From assembly GCA_004561785.1 (NCBI GenBank), contig SFUB01000035.1, positions 1 through 12,586 on the forward strand: DNA of 12,586 nt. The letters run 5' to 3'. Position numbers and translations under genes: made by a program. Shown here in pieces: positions 7,035-12,586 of this stretch (position 1 is its first letter; every line of letters starts with the position of its first letter). The stretch comes from a bacterium. GTDB lineage: Bacteria; Bacillota_I; Bacilli_A; RFN20; CAG-826. The notes beneath the pieces are model-generated. The model did no database searches. It worked only from the letters and a program-made list of their open reading frames with translations, and was not told the DNA's origin.

Positions 7035-8588
7035 ATGACGCCTACGCCGAAATGGCTTCAGAAAGCCGTGTTCTATGAGATCTACCCCCAGAGTTTTTTC
7101 GACACGAACGGAGACGGAATCGGGGATCTAGGCGGGGTCGAGGAGAAACTCGACTACATCGTTTCGATGGGTTTCAACGCGATCTGGCTGAACCCGATCT
7201 TCGAATCGATGTTCTTCGACGCCGGATACGATGTCTCCGACTATAAGAAAGTCGCGTCCCGTTACGGGGGCAATTCGGCTTTGACCTCCTTGATCAAGGC
7301 CTGCCATGAGAAGGGCATCCATCTTCTTTTGGACTTGGTCCCGGGCCATACCTGCATCAATCACGAATGGTTCAAGCAATCCTGCAAGCCTGAGGAAAAC
7401 GAGTACACCGATCGCTTTATCTGGAACAAAGACATCTGGAACGTCGACCCCAAATTCAATTGGATCCGCGGCTTCTACGACCGCAACGGGGCGGCGATGG
7501 TCAATTTCTTCTCCATCCAGCCCAAACTCAACTATGGCTTTGCCCGCATCGAGCACCCCGAATACGAGGAGCCGATTGATGGCGAAGGCCCGAGGAAGAC
7601 GCTCGAAGCCATGGAGGACGTCGTCCGTTTCTATCTGAAGCAAGGGATCGACGGCTTCCGCGTCGACATGGCCGGCTGGCTCGTCGCCCGCGACGACGAC
7701 AACACCGCCACCCCCAAGGTCTGGAAGAGGTTCTTCGAGGCCATCAAACCCGAATTCCCCGAATCCGCCTTCGTCTCCGAATGGGCCGTGCCCGCCCATT
7801 CCCTCCCCGCCGGGTTCGACATGGATTTCATGCTCCAGGACCTCCATTACAATTCGTACGGTTTGCTTTGCCGCGCCGAGAGAGGGAAGCATCCTTTCTT
7901 TGAGAAGGAAGGCGACAACGAGACCGCCGTGAAGTACTTCGAAATCGTGAATCCCCAGGTCGAGGAAGCGTTGAAACAAGGCCGCTACCTCGCCATGATC
8001 AGCGGCAACCACGACACCACCCGCCTCTCCGAATGGCTCGATGCCAAAGAAGCTTCCTTGCTCTATCTCTTCATGGCGAGCTTCCCCAACGTCCCCTTCT
8101 TCTATTACGGCGATGAGATCCTGATGCATTATCTCAAAGGCATCTCTTCCGTCGAAGGCGGATATAACCGCACCGGAAGCCGTTCGCCGATGCAGTGGGA
8201 CACGAGCCTGCCTAGCGCCGGCTTCTCCTCTTCGGCGAAGACCTACATCCGCCTCGATGAGGATCGCGCTGGGCTGTCCGTCGAGGAACAGGAAAAGGAT
8301 CCGGACTCCTTGCTCTCCAATCTCCGGAAGATCCTGCTTTTCAAAGCCAAGCATGCGGCTTTGGATAATGACGCCTCCTATAGGATGCTCGAAAACGGGA
8401 AGAACGGGGTCCTCATCTACGAAAGGGAGAAAGGCGGAGAGAAACTCCGCGTCTACCTCAACCCCCGCGGAGAAGGGAAAGCCTTCTCTGCATCGGGTGA
8501 GATCCTCTTCGCTTTGGGGGAGGCCTCCCTGGAGAACGGGTCTTTGTCCTTGGGCGAACAATCCGCCTGCGTCGTCAAATTAGCTTAA
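7035..8588 (+). CDS. GH13 family alpha-glucosidase / alpha-amylase-type glycosidase, cytoplasmic
   Basis: A 517-residue enzyme with the full GH13 layout: WLQKAVFYEIYPQSF at the N terminus leading into NGDGIGDL, a (beta/alpha)8 barrel, and a C-terminal beta domain. Conserved regions: I, DLVPGH (100-105); II, GFRVD (207-211) with nucleophile Asp211; III, SEW with acid/base Glu249; IV, NHD with transition-state Asp327. SRSPMQW (382-388) recalls the RTPMQW signature of oligo-1,6-glucosidase and trehalose-processing subfamilies. Region I has Gly104 where most members have Asn. There is no signal peptide, so it should act inside the cell on imported malto-oligosaccharides or related alpha-glucosides. 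It has its own promoter and a terminator at 8595-8628. Linkage specificity cannot be read from the sequence. Confidence 0.93.
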   Translation: MTPTPKWLQKAVFYEIYPQSFFDTNGDGIGDLGGVEEKLDYIVSMGFNAIWLNPIFESMFFDAGYDVSDYKKVASRYGGNSALTSLIKACHEKGIHLLLDLVPGHTCINHEWFKQSCKPEENEYTDRFIWNKDIWNVDPKFNWIRGFYDRNGAAMVNFFSIQPKLNYGFARIEHPEYEEPIDGEGPRKTLEAMEDVVRFYLKQGIDGFRVDMAGWLVARDDDNTATPKVWKRFFEAIKPEFPESAFVSEWAVPAHSLPAGFDMDFMLQDLHYNSYGLLCRAERGKHPFFEKEGDNETAVKYFEIVNPQVEEALKQGRYLAMISGNHDTTRLSEWLDAKEASLLYLFMASFPNVPFFYYGDEILMHYLKGISSVEGGYNRTGSRSPMQWDTSLPSAGFSSSAKTYIRLDEDRAGLSVEEQEKDPDSLLSNLRKILLFKAKHAALDNDASYRMLENGKNGVLIYEREKGGEKLRVYLNPRGEGKAFSASGEILFALGEASLENGSLSLGEQSACVVKLA

Positions 8589-8594
8589 ACTCGC

Positions 8595-8628
8595 AAAACG
8601 GCTTTCTGATTCAGGAGGCCGTTTTCTT
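8595..8628 (+). terminator. Intrinsic terminator of the GH13 gene
   Basis: AAAACGGC (8595-8602) pairs perfectly with GCCGTTTT (8618-8625); the 15-nt loop contains an inner CTG/CAG. The stem begins 6 nt after the TAA stop and runs into TTTTCTT. Confidence 0.85.
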
Positions 8629-8715
8629 GTGCCTAAAGAGTCATCCATAAACTCCCCAAAAAACCGAAACGCTTCAACGGATTGCTTGGGAAAAGGGTCT
8701 TCTAACTAAAATTTT

Positions 8716-8735
8716 TGCAAGTTCTTGCATTTTTT
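8716..8735 (+). terminator. Second, smaller hairpin with T run
   Basis: TGCAAG and CTTGCA (8716-8721 and 8724-8729) form a 5-6 bp stem with a tiny loop and are followed by TTTTTT (8730-8735). It could be a backup terminator for the GH13 transcript. The stem is short and A+T rich, so efficiency is doubtful. Confidence 0.35.
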
Positions 8736-8739
8736 GTAG

Positions 8740-8983
8740 TTATTGGGTTATTCGTTTCCACCTAATCCCCCGGCTGGGATGATTAGGCCGGAGGAATGGG
8801 ACTAAGAACGGATTGAACCCAGCATACGCGGAATCGGCGATCAGGAAGCCGAACTGGAAGCGGAACTTGGGGTAGGTTATGGTGAGAATCGCCTTTTTGT
8901 CCGTGGACTTTCCCCTCGACCGAGCCGTATTGCCGTAGTTGGCTCCGGGGTGGGATCCGACGTGCCTCTTGTTTTTCTTTCAT
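8740..8983 (-). pseudogene. Coding-like reading frame of ~79 codons without a start codon; possible gene remnant or frameshifted small gene
   Basis: On the minus strand one frame is open from just after a TGA (8982-8980) to TAA (8742-8740). It contains no ATG, GTG or TTG. Yet its codons end mostly in C or G like the real genes nearby, and it reads as plausible protein: a basic N-terminal part with RHVGSHPGANYG, then KKAILTITYPKFRFQFGF, then IADSAYAGFNPFLVPFLRP. The frame with an ATG at 8983 (MKEKQEARR...) instead gives an Arg/Pro/Ser-rich product typical of a wrong frame. Dropping one base from the five-T run at 8972-8976 would join that ATG to the coding-like frame. No Shine-Dalgarno sequence precedes the ATG. 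I do not recognise the protein. It may be a decayed fragment, a sequence error, or noncoding DNA that reads well by chance. Confidence 0.35.
8761..8787. repeat. Inverted repeat CCTAATC/GATTAGG
   Basis: CCTAATC (8761-8767) and GATTAGG (8781-8787) are perfect complements, with CCC/GGG (8768-8770, 8776-8778) inside. An alternative stem ATCCC/GGGAT uses some of the same bases. No T run follows on either strand. It overlaps the end of the startless frame at 8740-8983. Possible operator or structured RNA end; function unknown. Confidence 0.4.
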
Positions 8984-9024
8984 GATCGAGGACGAACTTT
9001 GCAAAATATAAGGCATCAAGATAT

Positions 9025-9053
9025 AAAAAACCTCCGCTTGCAGGAAACGGAGG
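9025..9053 (-). terminator. Intrinsic terminator of mgsA
   Basis: On the minus strand CCTCCG (9053-9048) pairs with CGGAGG (9036-9031) around an 11-nt loop, followed by TTTTTT (9030-9025). It lies about 28 nt after the mgsA stop codon. Confidence 0.88.
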
Positions 9054-9080
9054 GGGGATTTCGATCGCTTTGAAATTCGC

Positions 9081-9449
9081 TCAGCGGAGCAGACAATCCG
9101 CGGTCGCTTCGTTGGTGGCGAAGGGGATGTTGTAGACGGCAACGATCCTCATGAGGGCCTTCACGTCCGGATCGTGGGGCTGGGCCTGAAGGGGGTCCCA
9201 GAAGAAGACGATTTTCTGGATGCGCTTGTTGGCGATCTCGGATCCGATCTCAAGGTCCCCGCCCAAAGGGCCGGAGAGGTATTGCTTCACCTGGAGCCCG
9301 GTGGCGTCCTGAACCATCTTGGCGGTGTGCCCGGTTCCGCAGAGGAAGTAATGGGAAAGCTCTTCTTTGTGCTTCATGGCCCAAGCGACCATTTCGGCTT
9401 TCTTGTTGTCATGGGCCACTAAGGCCAACGTGGGTTTGCTGTTATCCAT
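9081..9449 (-). CDS. mgsA: Methylglyoxal synthase
   Basis: A 122-residue protein that converts dihydroxyacetone phosphate to methylglyoxal and phosphate, a bypass used when sugar phosphates accumulate. Seen: LVAHDNKK (10-17), SGPLGGDLEIG (59-69) with the catalytic-type Asp65, FFWDPLQAQPHDPDVKAL (82-99) with Asp85, His92 and Asp95, and NEATAD (113-118). These match the MgsA family well. The phosphate loop normally GTGTTG or ATGTTG is here GTGHTA (38-43), with His41 and Ala43 in place of Thr and Gly. The protein is shorter than E. coli MgsA (152 residues), ending just after the last conserved motif. No Shine-Dalgarno sequence precedes the ATG at 9449; an extended -10 box ends 6 nt upstream, so the mRNA may be leaderless. 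It is a single-gene unit ending in the terminator at 9025-9053. Confidence 0.94.
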   Translation of the reverse strand: MDNSKPTLALVAHDNKKAEMVAWAMKHKEELSHYFLCGTGHTAKMVQDATGLQVKQYLSGPLGGDLEIGSEIANKRIQKIVFFWDPLQAQPHDPDVKALMRIVAVYNIPFATNEATADCLLR

Positions 9450-9455
9450 GGCGAC

Positions 9456-9486
9456 ATGATAACAGGGAAAACGATCTTTTCCTCAA
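9456..9486 (-). promoter_or_regulatory. Candidate extended -10 promoter of mgsA, placed for a leaderless transcript
   Basis: On the minus strand TGTTATCAT (9464-9456) fits TGnTAnnnT. TTGAGG (9486-9481) lies 19 nt upstream as a weak -35. Only six bases (GTCGCC) separate the -10 box from the mgsA ATG, so transcription should start at or next to the A of the start codon. Confidence 0.5.
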
Positions 9487-9501
9487 GAAAGCGGATTCCC
9501 G

Positions 9502-9591
9502 GAGCAAGAACTTTTTACCTGCTCTTTTTGAAGGTAAAGTTTTTCTTTCTCGAAGTCTTCTCCAGAGGGTGTTGAATAAGCTTTTCCCTCT
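9502..9591 (+). promoter_or_regulatory. Hairpin cluster in the nagB upstream region
   Basis: Three stems are visible. GAGCA (9502-9506) pairs with TGCTC (9520-9524) and is followed by TTTTT. An overlapping alternative pairs ACCT (9517-9520) with AGGT (9532-9535) plus TTT/AAA, and is also followed by TTTTT. AGAGGG (9564-9569) pairs with CCCTCT (9586-9591). The first two share T9520 and compete. If transcription reached nagB from a promoter upstream of 9500 these could act as an attenuator. A weak promoter TTGAAT-17-CATCAT (9572-9600) would bypass them. No known riboswitch class is recognised. Confidence 0.3.
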
Positions 9592-9697
9592 TTGCATCAT
9601 ATGAATGTCAAACAAGGGCGTCTTAAATATTTCACAAAGTTTAATAATGTGGAAACCGGGCGCGAATGGGTCTAACATAAAGCAGGAGGAACCGTTC

Positions 9698-10429
9698 ATG
9701 AACATCATTGTTTCCAAAAACAAAGAAGAACTGGCGGAGAAGGCCGCGCTTACGGTCAAGGAACTCGTTTCCAAAAACCCCAAGGCGACTCTTGGCCTCG
9801 CCACCGGGAGCAGCCCGCTGGAGCTCTACGCCCATTTGGCTTCCTATTGCCGAGAGGGCCTCTCTTTCTCGGAAGTGAAAAGCTTCAACCTCGACGAATA
9901 CATCGCTTGCCCCATCGTGGAGCAGACCTATGCCTATTTCATGAAGGAGAACCTCTTCTCCAAGATCGACATCCGCCTCGAGAACACCCACTTCCCCAAC
10001 CAGAAGGATCCGGAAGCCTATGACGCGGAAATCGAAGAAGCCGGCGGAGTGGATCTTCAGATCCTCGGCATCGGCAGGAATGGCCACATCGGCTTTAATG
10101 AGCCGGGGACCTCTCACGATTCCAAGACCCACATCATCGATTTAACCGAATCCACCCGCAGCGCGAATGCGCGCTTCTTCCGCAACGACATCGACTTGGT
10201 CCCAACCCAAGCCGTCTCCATGGGGCTATCCACCATCATGAAGGCCAGGAAGATCGTCTTGATCGCCAACGACGTCACCAAAGCCGAGCCGATCGCCGCC
10301 CTTCTTATGAAAAAGAAGACCCTCGATGTTCCGGCCACCGTCTTGCTCGACCATCCCGACTGCGACGTTTTCCTGACCGAAGACGTCTACGAGGCGGCCA
10401 AGAAACTTGTCGAGGCCAGCCATGATTAA
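9698..10429 (+). CDS. nagB: Glucosamine-6-phosphate deaminase
   Basis: A 243-residue enzyme that converts glucosamine-6-phosphate to fructose-6-phosphate and ammonia. Seen: LATGSSP (34-40) phosphate loop, FNLDEY (63-68) with the catalytic base Asp66, and GIGRNGHIGFNEPGT (124-138) with His130 and Glu135 of the catalytic group. The length matches the short Bacillus-type NagB rather than the ~266-residue allosteric E. coli enzyme. The ATG at 9698 is chosen because AGGAGG (9684-9689) lies 8 nt upstream and homology starts at MNIIV; the in-frame ATG at 9605 adds 31 residues without family similarity. The stop codon overlaps the next gene by 8 nt, so the two are coupled and probably work together in hexosamine and hexose-phosphate use. 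Confidence 0.96.
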   Translation: MNIIVSKNKEELAEKAALTVKELVSKNPKATLGLATGSSPLELYAHLASYCREGLSFSEVKSFNLDEYIACPIVEQTYAYFMKENLFSKIDIRLENTHFPNQKDPEAYDAEIEEAGGVDLQILGIGRNGHIGFNEPGTSHDSKTHIIDLTESTRSANARFFRNDIDLVPTQAVSMGLSTIMKARKIVLIANDVTKAEPIAALLMKKKTLDVPATVLLDHPDCDVFLTEDVYEAAKKLVEASHD

Positions 10430-11846
10430 GTTCGGCACCGGCGGATTCCGCGGAGTCATCGGCGACGACTTCGTGAAATCCAATATCCAGACCATCGCCG
10501 AGGCACTTTCGGAGGTATCCGCCCCTTTGGGGAACAAGCCCCTCGTGATTGGCTATGACAACCGCTTCATGTCCGACTTCGCGGCTAAATGGTTCGCCGA
10601 GGTCTGCATGGCCCATGGGATCAAAGTCTATTTGACCGCGACCTCCGTCCCGACCCCTTTGGTCATGATGGCCACCCGGGACAAGGGATTCGACTTCGGG
10701 GTCATGATGACCGCGAGCCACAATCCTTATATCTTCAACGGGGTGAAAGTCTTCACGCAAGGCGGGGTCGACGCGGATGTTTCTTTCACCTCGATGCTTG
10801 AGAAGAAGATCGCCGCAGTGAAGGAAATCCATGCCATCGAGATCGAGGAAGGGCAATCCAAAGGGCTTTTCGAGGTCTTGGATTATCTCCCTGCTTACAT
10901 CGCTTCCATCGAATCCTTCCTGTCTCCGAAGGCCAAACACAGTCCCCTGAAGGTTCTGTTCAACAACATGAACGGAGTCGGGATGCGTTCGATTCTTCCG
11001 ATCGCCAAGGACCTCGACATCGCGGAGTTCGATTCGATCAACACCGAGCATGACGCCTTCTTCTCCTTTTGCGATCCTAATCCCGCCAAGCAGAACATCA
11101 TGGGCGACTTCCGCGACCAAGTCATCACCGGGGGATATGACTTTGGGATGGCCACCGATTCCGACGCCGATCGCCTTGGCATCATCGACGAAAAAGGGAA
11201 TTACGTCGACGCCAACGAGATCATGGCCTGCCTCTATTATTACCTCGTCACCTACCGTGGCATGAAAGGCGACATCGTCAAAAACGTTGCCACTTCCACT
11301 TTGGTGGATGACATCGCCTTGGCCTTGGGGGCGAAATGCCACACCGTGGACGTCGGCTTCAAAAACATCTCCGCCGGCATCAAGGAATACGATGCCTTGC
11401 TCGGCGGGGAGAGCAGCGGAGGCCTCACCGTGAGGGGATATCTCTTCGGCAAGGACTCCTCCTTCTCGAGCTCCCTCTTCTTGGAGATGGTCACCGTCAT
11501 GGGCAAGAAAGTCTCTGAGATCGTCCAAGAAGTCAAACAAAAAGCTGGATACGCCCATGTCTTTTTGGAAGATTTCTACGAATTCCGCTCTCGTTCGGAG
11601 GATATGCTGAAATACGTCGAGAATCATACTCCGGAGTTCTCCGAGCCTTTGGAGTCCTCGGAGACCTATGGGGACAACGTGATCTATAAGTTCTCAGGCA
11701 GAAGGTTCGCGTTGATCCGCCTCTCCGGGACCGAACCGAAATTCCGCCTCTTCGCCGAGATGGGCGATGAGAAAGGAGCCTCCGAGGCCATCGAGACGCT
11801 GAAGAAATACCTCGAGAAAGCCGACCAAGCCGCTTCGCGGGCCTGA
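10422..11846 (+). CDS. Phosphohexomutase (phosphoglucomutase/phosphomannomutase family)
   Basis: A 474-residue member of the alpha-D-phosphohexomutase superfamily. Seen: KFGTGGFRG (3-11) at the N terminus; TASHNP (97-102) with the phosphoserine Ser99; the Mg2+ loop TDSDADR (245-251), where Ser247 replaces the commoner Gly or Pro; the sugar-specificity loop GGESSGG (328-334); and the phosphate-binding loop RLSGTEP (433-439). The family interconverts hexose-1- and hexose-6-phosphates. FGTGGFRG differs from the FGTDGVRG start of GlmM, so glucose or mannose phosphate seems likelier than glucosamine phosphate, though the nagB neighbour leaves that open. The ATG at 10422 lies inside the end of nagB with GAGG (10412-10415) 6 nt upstream; the TTG at 10407 is less likely. 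A strong terminator follows. Confidence 0.93.
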   Translation: MIKFGTGGFRGVIGDDFVKSNIQTIAEALSEVSAPLGNKPLVIGYDNRFMSDFAAKWFAEVCMAHGIKVYLTATSVPTPLVMMATRDKGFDFGVMMTASHNPYIFNGVKVFTQGGVDADVSFTSMLEKKIAAVKEIHAIEIEEGQSKGLFEVLDYLPAYIASIESFLSPKAKHSPLKVLFNNMNGVGMRSILPIAKDLDIAEFDSINTEHDAFFSFCDPNPAKQNIMGDFRDQVITGGYDFGMATDSDADRLGIIDEKGNYVDANEIMACLYYYLVTYRGMKGDIVKNVATSTLVDDIALALGAKCHTVDVGFKNISAGIKEYDALLGGESSGGLTVRGYLFGKDSSFSSSLFLEMVTVMGKKVSEIVQEVKQKAGYAHVFLEDFYEFRSRSEDMLKYVENHTPEFSEPLESSETYGDNVIYKFSGRRFALIRLSGTEPKFRLFAEMGDEKGASEAIETLKKYLEKADQAASRA

Positions 11847-11860
11847 AATCTTGCGCGGAT

Positions 11861-11890
11861 AAGGACCGTCTGAGTTGGACGGTCCTTTTT
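11861..11890 (+). terminator. Strong intrinsic terminator of the nagB-phosphohexomutase operon
   Basis: AAGGACCGTC (11861-11870) and GACGGTCCTT (11878-11887) form a perfect 10-bp stem with a 7-nt loop, running directly into TTTTTGTTT. Confidence 0.95.
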
Positions 11891-11948
11891 GTTTCGGGGG
11901 TGTGCCGTTCTGGAAGAGGCACCCTTCCGGCGAAGCGGCTTCGAAATG

Positions 11949-11978
11949 AATATTTCATGAAGTTAAATATTTGATGAA
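11949..11978 (+). repeat. Direct repeat AATATTT(C/G)ATGAA upstream of the exported-protein gene
   Basis: AATATTTCATGAA (11949-11961) and AATATTTGATGAA (11966-11978) match at 12 of 13 positions and are offset by 17 bp. The second copy covers the place where a -35 box would lie for the TATAGT at 11997. Paired repeats at such a position are typical of activator or repressor sites; the protein is unknown. Confidence 0.55.
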
Positions 11979-11996
11979 ACCTTATGTGAACTGCGT

Positions 11997-12002
11997 TATA
12001 GT
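11997..12002 (+). promoter_or_regulatory. -10 box of the exported-protein gene
   Basis: TATAGT matches the -10 consensus at 5 of 6 positions. The nearest -35-like hexamer, TTGATG at 11971-11976, is 20 nt away, too far for a normal promoter, which suggests activator dependence. Transcription would start near 12009. Confidence 0.5.
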
Positions 12003-12009
12003 ATGGACG

Positions 12010-12023
12010 TGTAAGCGGTTACG
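12010..12023 (+). promoter_or_regulatory. cre-like CcpA operator
   Basis: TGTAAGCGGTTACG matches the catabolite-responsive element consensus TGWAANCGNTNWCA at all but the last defined base. It begins at the predicted transcription start, where CcpA binding represses by blocking initiation or elongation in other Firmicutes. It predicts glucose repression of the gene at 12044. Confidence 0.6.
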
Positions 12024-12043
12024 AAACCGGAAAGCGAGCGATT

Positions 12044-12586
12044 ATGCAGAAAAAGAATCTATTCTTGGCCCTTGGACTTGGGGCTTTGGCCTTGGTTGGG
12101 ACCGTTGGGGCTTCCGCCAAACTCCTCAGCAAAGACGCGATTCCCGCCTACGGGGCGCTGGAGAAAGTCGAAGATGACGAATACGTGTATGCGAGTTTTG
12201 GCTACAACAAAGTGGCCGCGGATTCCTTCAATAACGGCAAAGAACTTCTCAAGACCGCAGAAGGCAAGAACAACGGCTTCTCTTGGTCCGTCGACGGCAA
12301 CGCCGACCACAAATGGGCAGTGAGCTATCAAAACGCCGAAAGCAACGGCAGCTCCTATGCCTATTACGCTTGGAGCAACCGCTATCTCCTCGGCGCGAAT
12401 TCTGGAGACAGCGCCCCGAAGGCGACCTTAGATGGGGTGAACGGCAACCTCTTGACCATGTCCACATCCGATCCCATTTGGGGAGGGGTTGCGACTTATG
12501 CCCAAGCCCACAATCCCGGCGGTGACGCATCCGCCGCCTCCGTCGGGCTCATGATGCAATACGACGTCGCCTCTTTGAATGACCTC
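12044..12586 (+). CDS. Exported protein of unknown function (3' end outside window)
   Basis: The frame is open from the ATG at 12044 to the window edge, giving 181 residues with no stop. A classic signal peptide is seen: MQKKN, a Leu/Ala/Gly hydrophobic core to about residue 22, and a cleavage site after ASA at residue 25. No lipobox cysteine is present, so it is secreted or anchored at the other end. The visible mature part is rich in Ala, Ser, Gly, Asn and Tyr, with several Trp (for example SWSV, KWAV, AWSN, IWGG) and no Cys; this is reminiscent of extracellular beta-sheet or carbohydrate-binding domains but matches no family I can name. GGAAAG about 9 nt upstream is a modest ribosome site. 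The cre-like operator just upstream suggests a role in sugar scavenging, which is inference. Confidence 0.8.
   Translation, partial: MQKKNLFLALGLGALALVGTVGASAKLLSKDAIPAYGALEKVEDDEYVYASFGYNKVAADSFNNGKELLKTAEGKNNGFSWSVDGNADHKWAVSYQNAESNGSSYAYYAWSNRYLLGANSGDSAPKATLDGVNGNLLTMSTSDPIWGGVATYAQAHNPGGDASAASVGLMMQYDVASLNDL

Noticed and set aside
7128..8561. A 477-codon minus-strand frame opposite the GH13 gene.
   Set aside because: Same shadow effect; the plus strand has all four GH13 regions and a perfect RBS.
8790..8830. GGGTTCAATCC on the minus strand, resembling a tRNA T-arm.
   Set aside because: The flanking bases do not form a T stem and no acceptor, D or anticodon arm can be drawn around it.
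8900..8945. GGGGAAAGTCC on the minus strand, recalling the GAGGAAAGUCC of RNase P RNA.
   Set aside because: Flanking sequence does not supply the other conserved RNase P segments and the space to the terminators is too short for a ~350-400 nt RNA.
9450..9697. A glmS-type ribozyme or riboswitch before nagB.
   Set aside because: None of the conserved core of the glmS ribozyme is seen; only generic hairpins are present.
10305..11627. A 440-codon minus-strand frame opposite nagB and the phosphohexomutase gene.
   Set aside because: Antisense shadow crossing two real genes with intact catalytic motifs.
1..12586. CRISPR arrays, prophage genes, transposases, rRNA or tRNA genes.
   Set aside because: No spaced repeat array, no transposase or integrase motifs, and no rRNA or tRNA pattern was found on either strand.

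Overview
The window looks like chromosomal DNA of a Firmicutes-type bacterium, most likely an uncultured gut-associated member of the Bacilli or a Mollicutes relative. The signs are strong AGGAGG ribosome sites, a cre-like (CcpA) operator, short Bacillus-type NagB, hairpin-plus-U-tract terminators and TGA used as a stop. Protein-coding DNA is fairly G+C rich with C/G-ending codons, while the intergenic DNA is A+T rich. This taxonomic placement is inference; no rRNA or tRNA is present to test it.

Layout. (1) 3-1310, plus strand: the 3' part of a Schlafen/AlbA_2-type ATP-binding regulator, cut by the left edge, followed by a small cluster of TTTGTTGC repeats. (2) 5409-1433, minus strand: a compact operon hypB - 980-residue iron-sulfur flavoprotein - hypA, with a candidate promoter upstream of hypB and a clear terminator overlapping the hypA stop codon. 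HypA and HypB are nickel-delivery proteins for [NiFe]-hydrogenase or urease; here they bracket an NAD(P)H-type flavoprotein with at least three cysteine-rich iron-sulfur segments. (3) 5410-6052: an A+T-rich gap with a perfect TATAAT box and several hairpins. (4) 6053-8588, plus strand: a CvpA-family membrane protein, then a cytoplasmic GH13 alpha-glucosidase-type enzyme with its own promoter and terminator. (5) 8589-9080: a gap holding terminators and a coding-like reading frame of about 79 codons with no start codon. (6) 9449-9081, minus strand: methylglyoxal synthase, probably translated from a leaderless mRNA. (7) 9698-11846, plus strand: nagB overlapping a phosphohexomutase gene by 8 nt, ending in a strong terminator. 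(8) 11949-12586, plus strand: direct repeats, a -10 box, a cre-like operator and the start of an exported protein that runs off the window.

Much of the right half is carbohydrate metabolism: intracellular alpha-glucan hydrolysis, hexose-phosphate interconversion, glucosamine-6-phosphate deamination and the methylglyoxal overflow bypass. The cre-like site suggests catabolite control of the exported protein. The nickel/flavoprotein operon suggests fermentative redox balancing through a nickel enzyme encoded elsewhere. The most notable unexplained items are that operon, the startless reading frame at 8740-8983, the leaderless mgsA layout, and the repeat/cre control region at the right edge.
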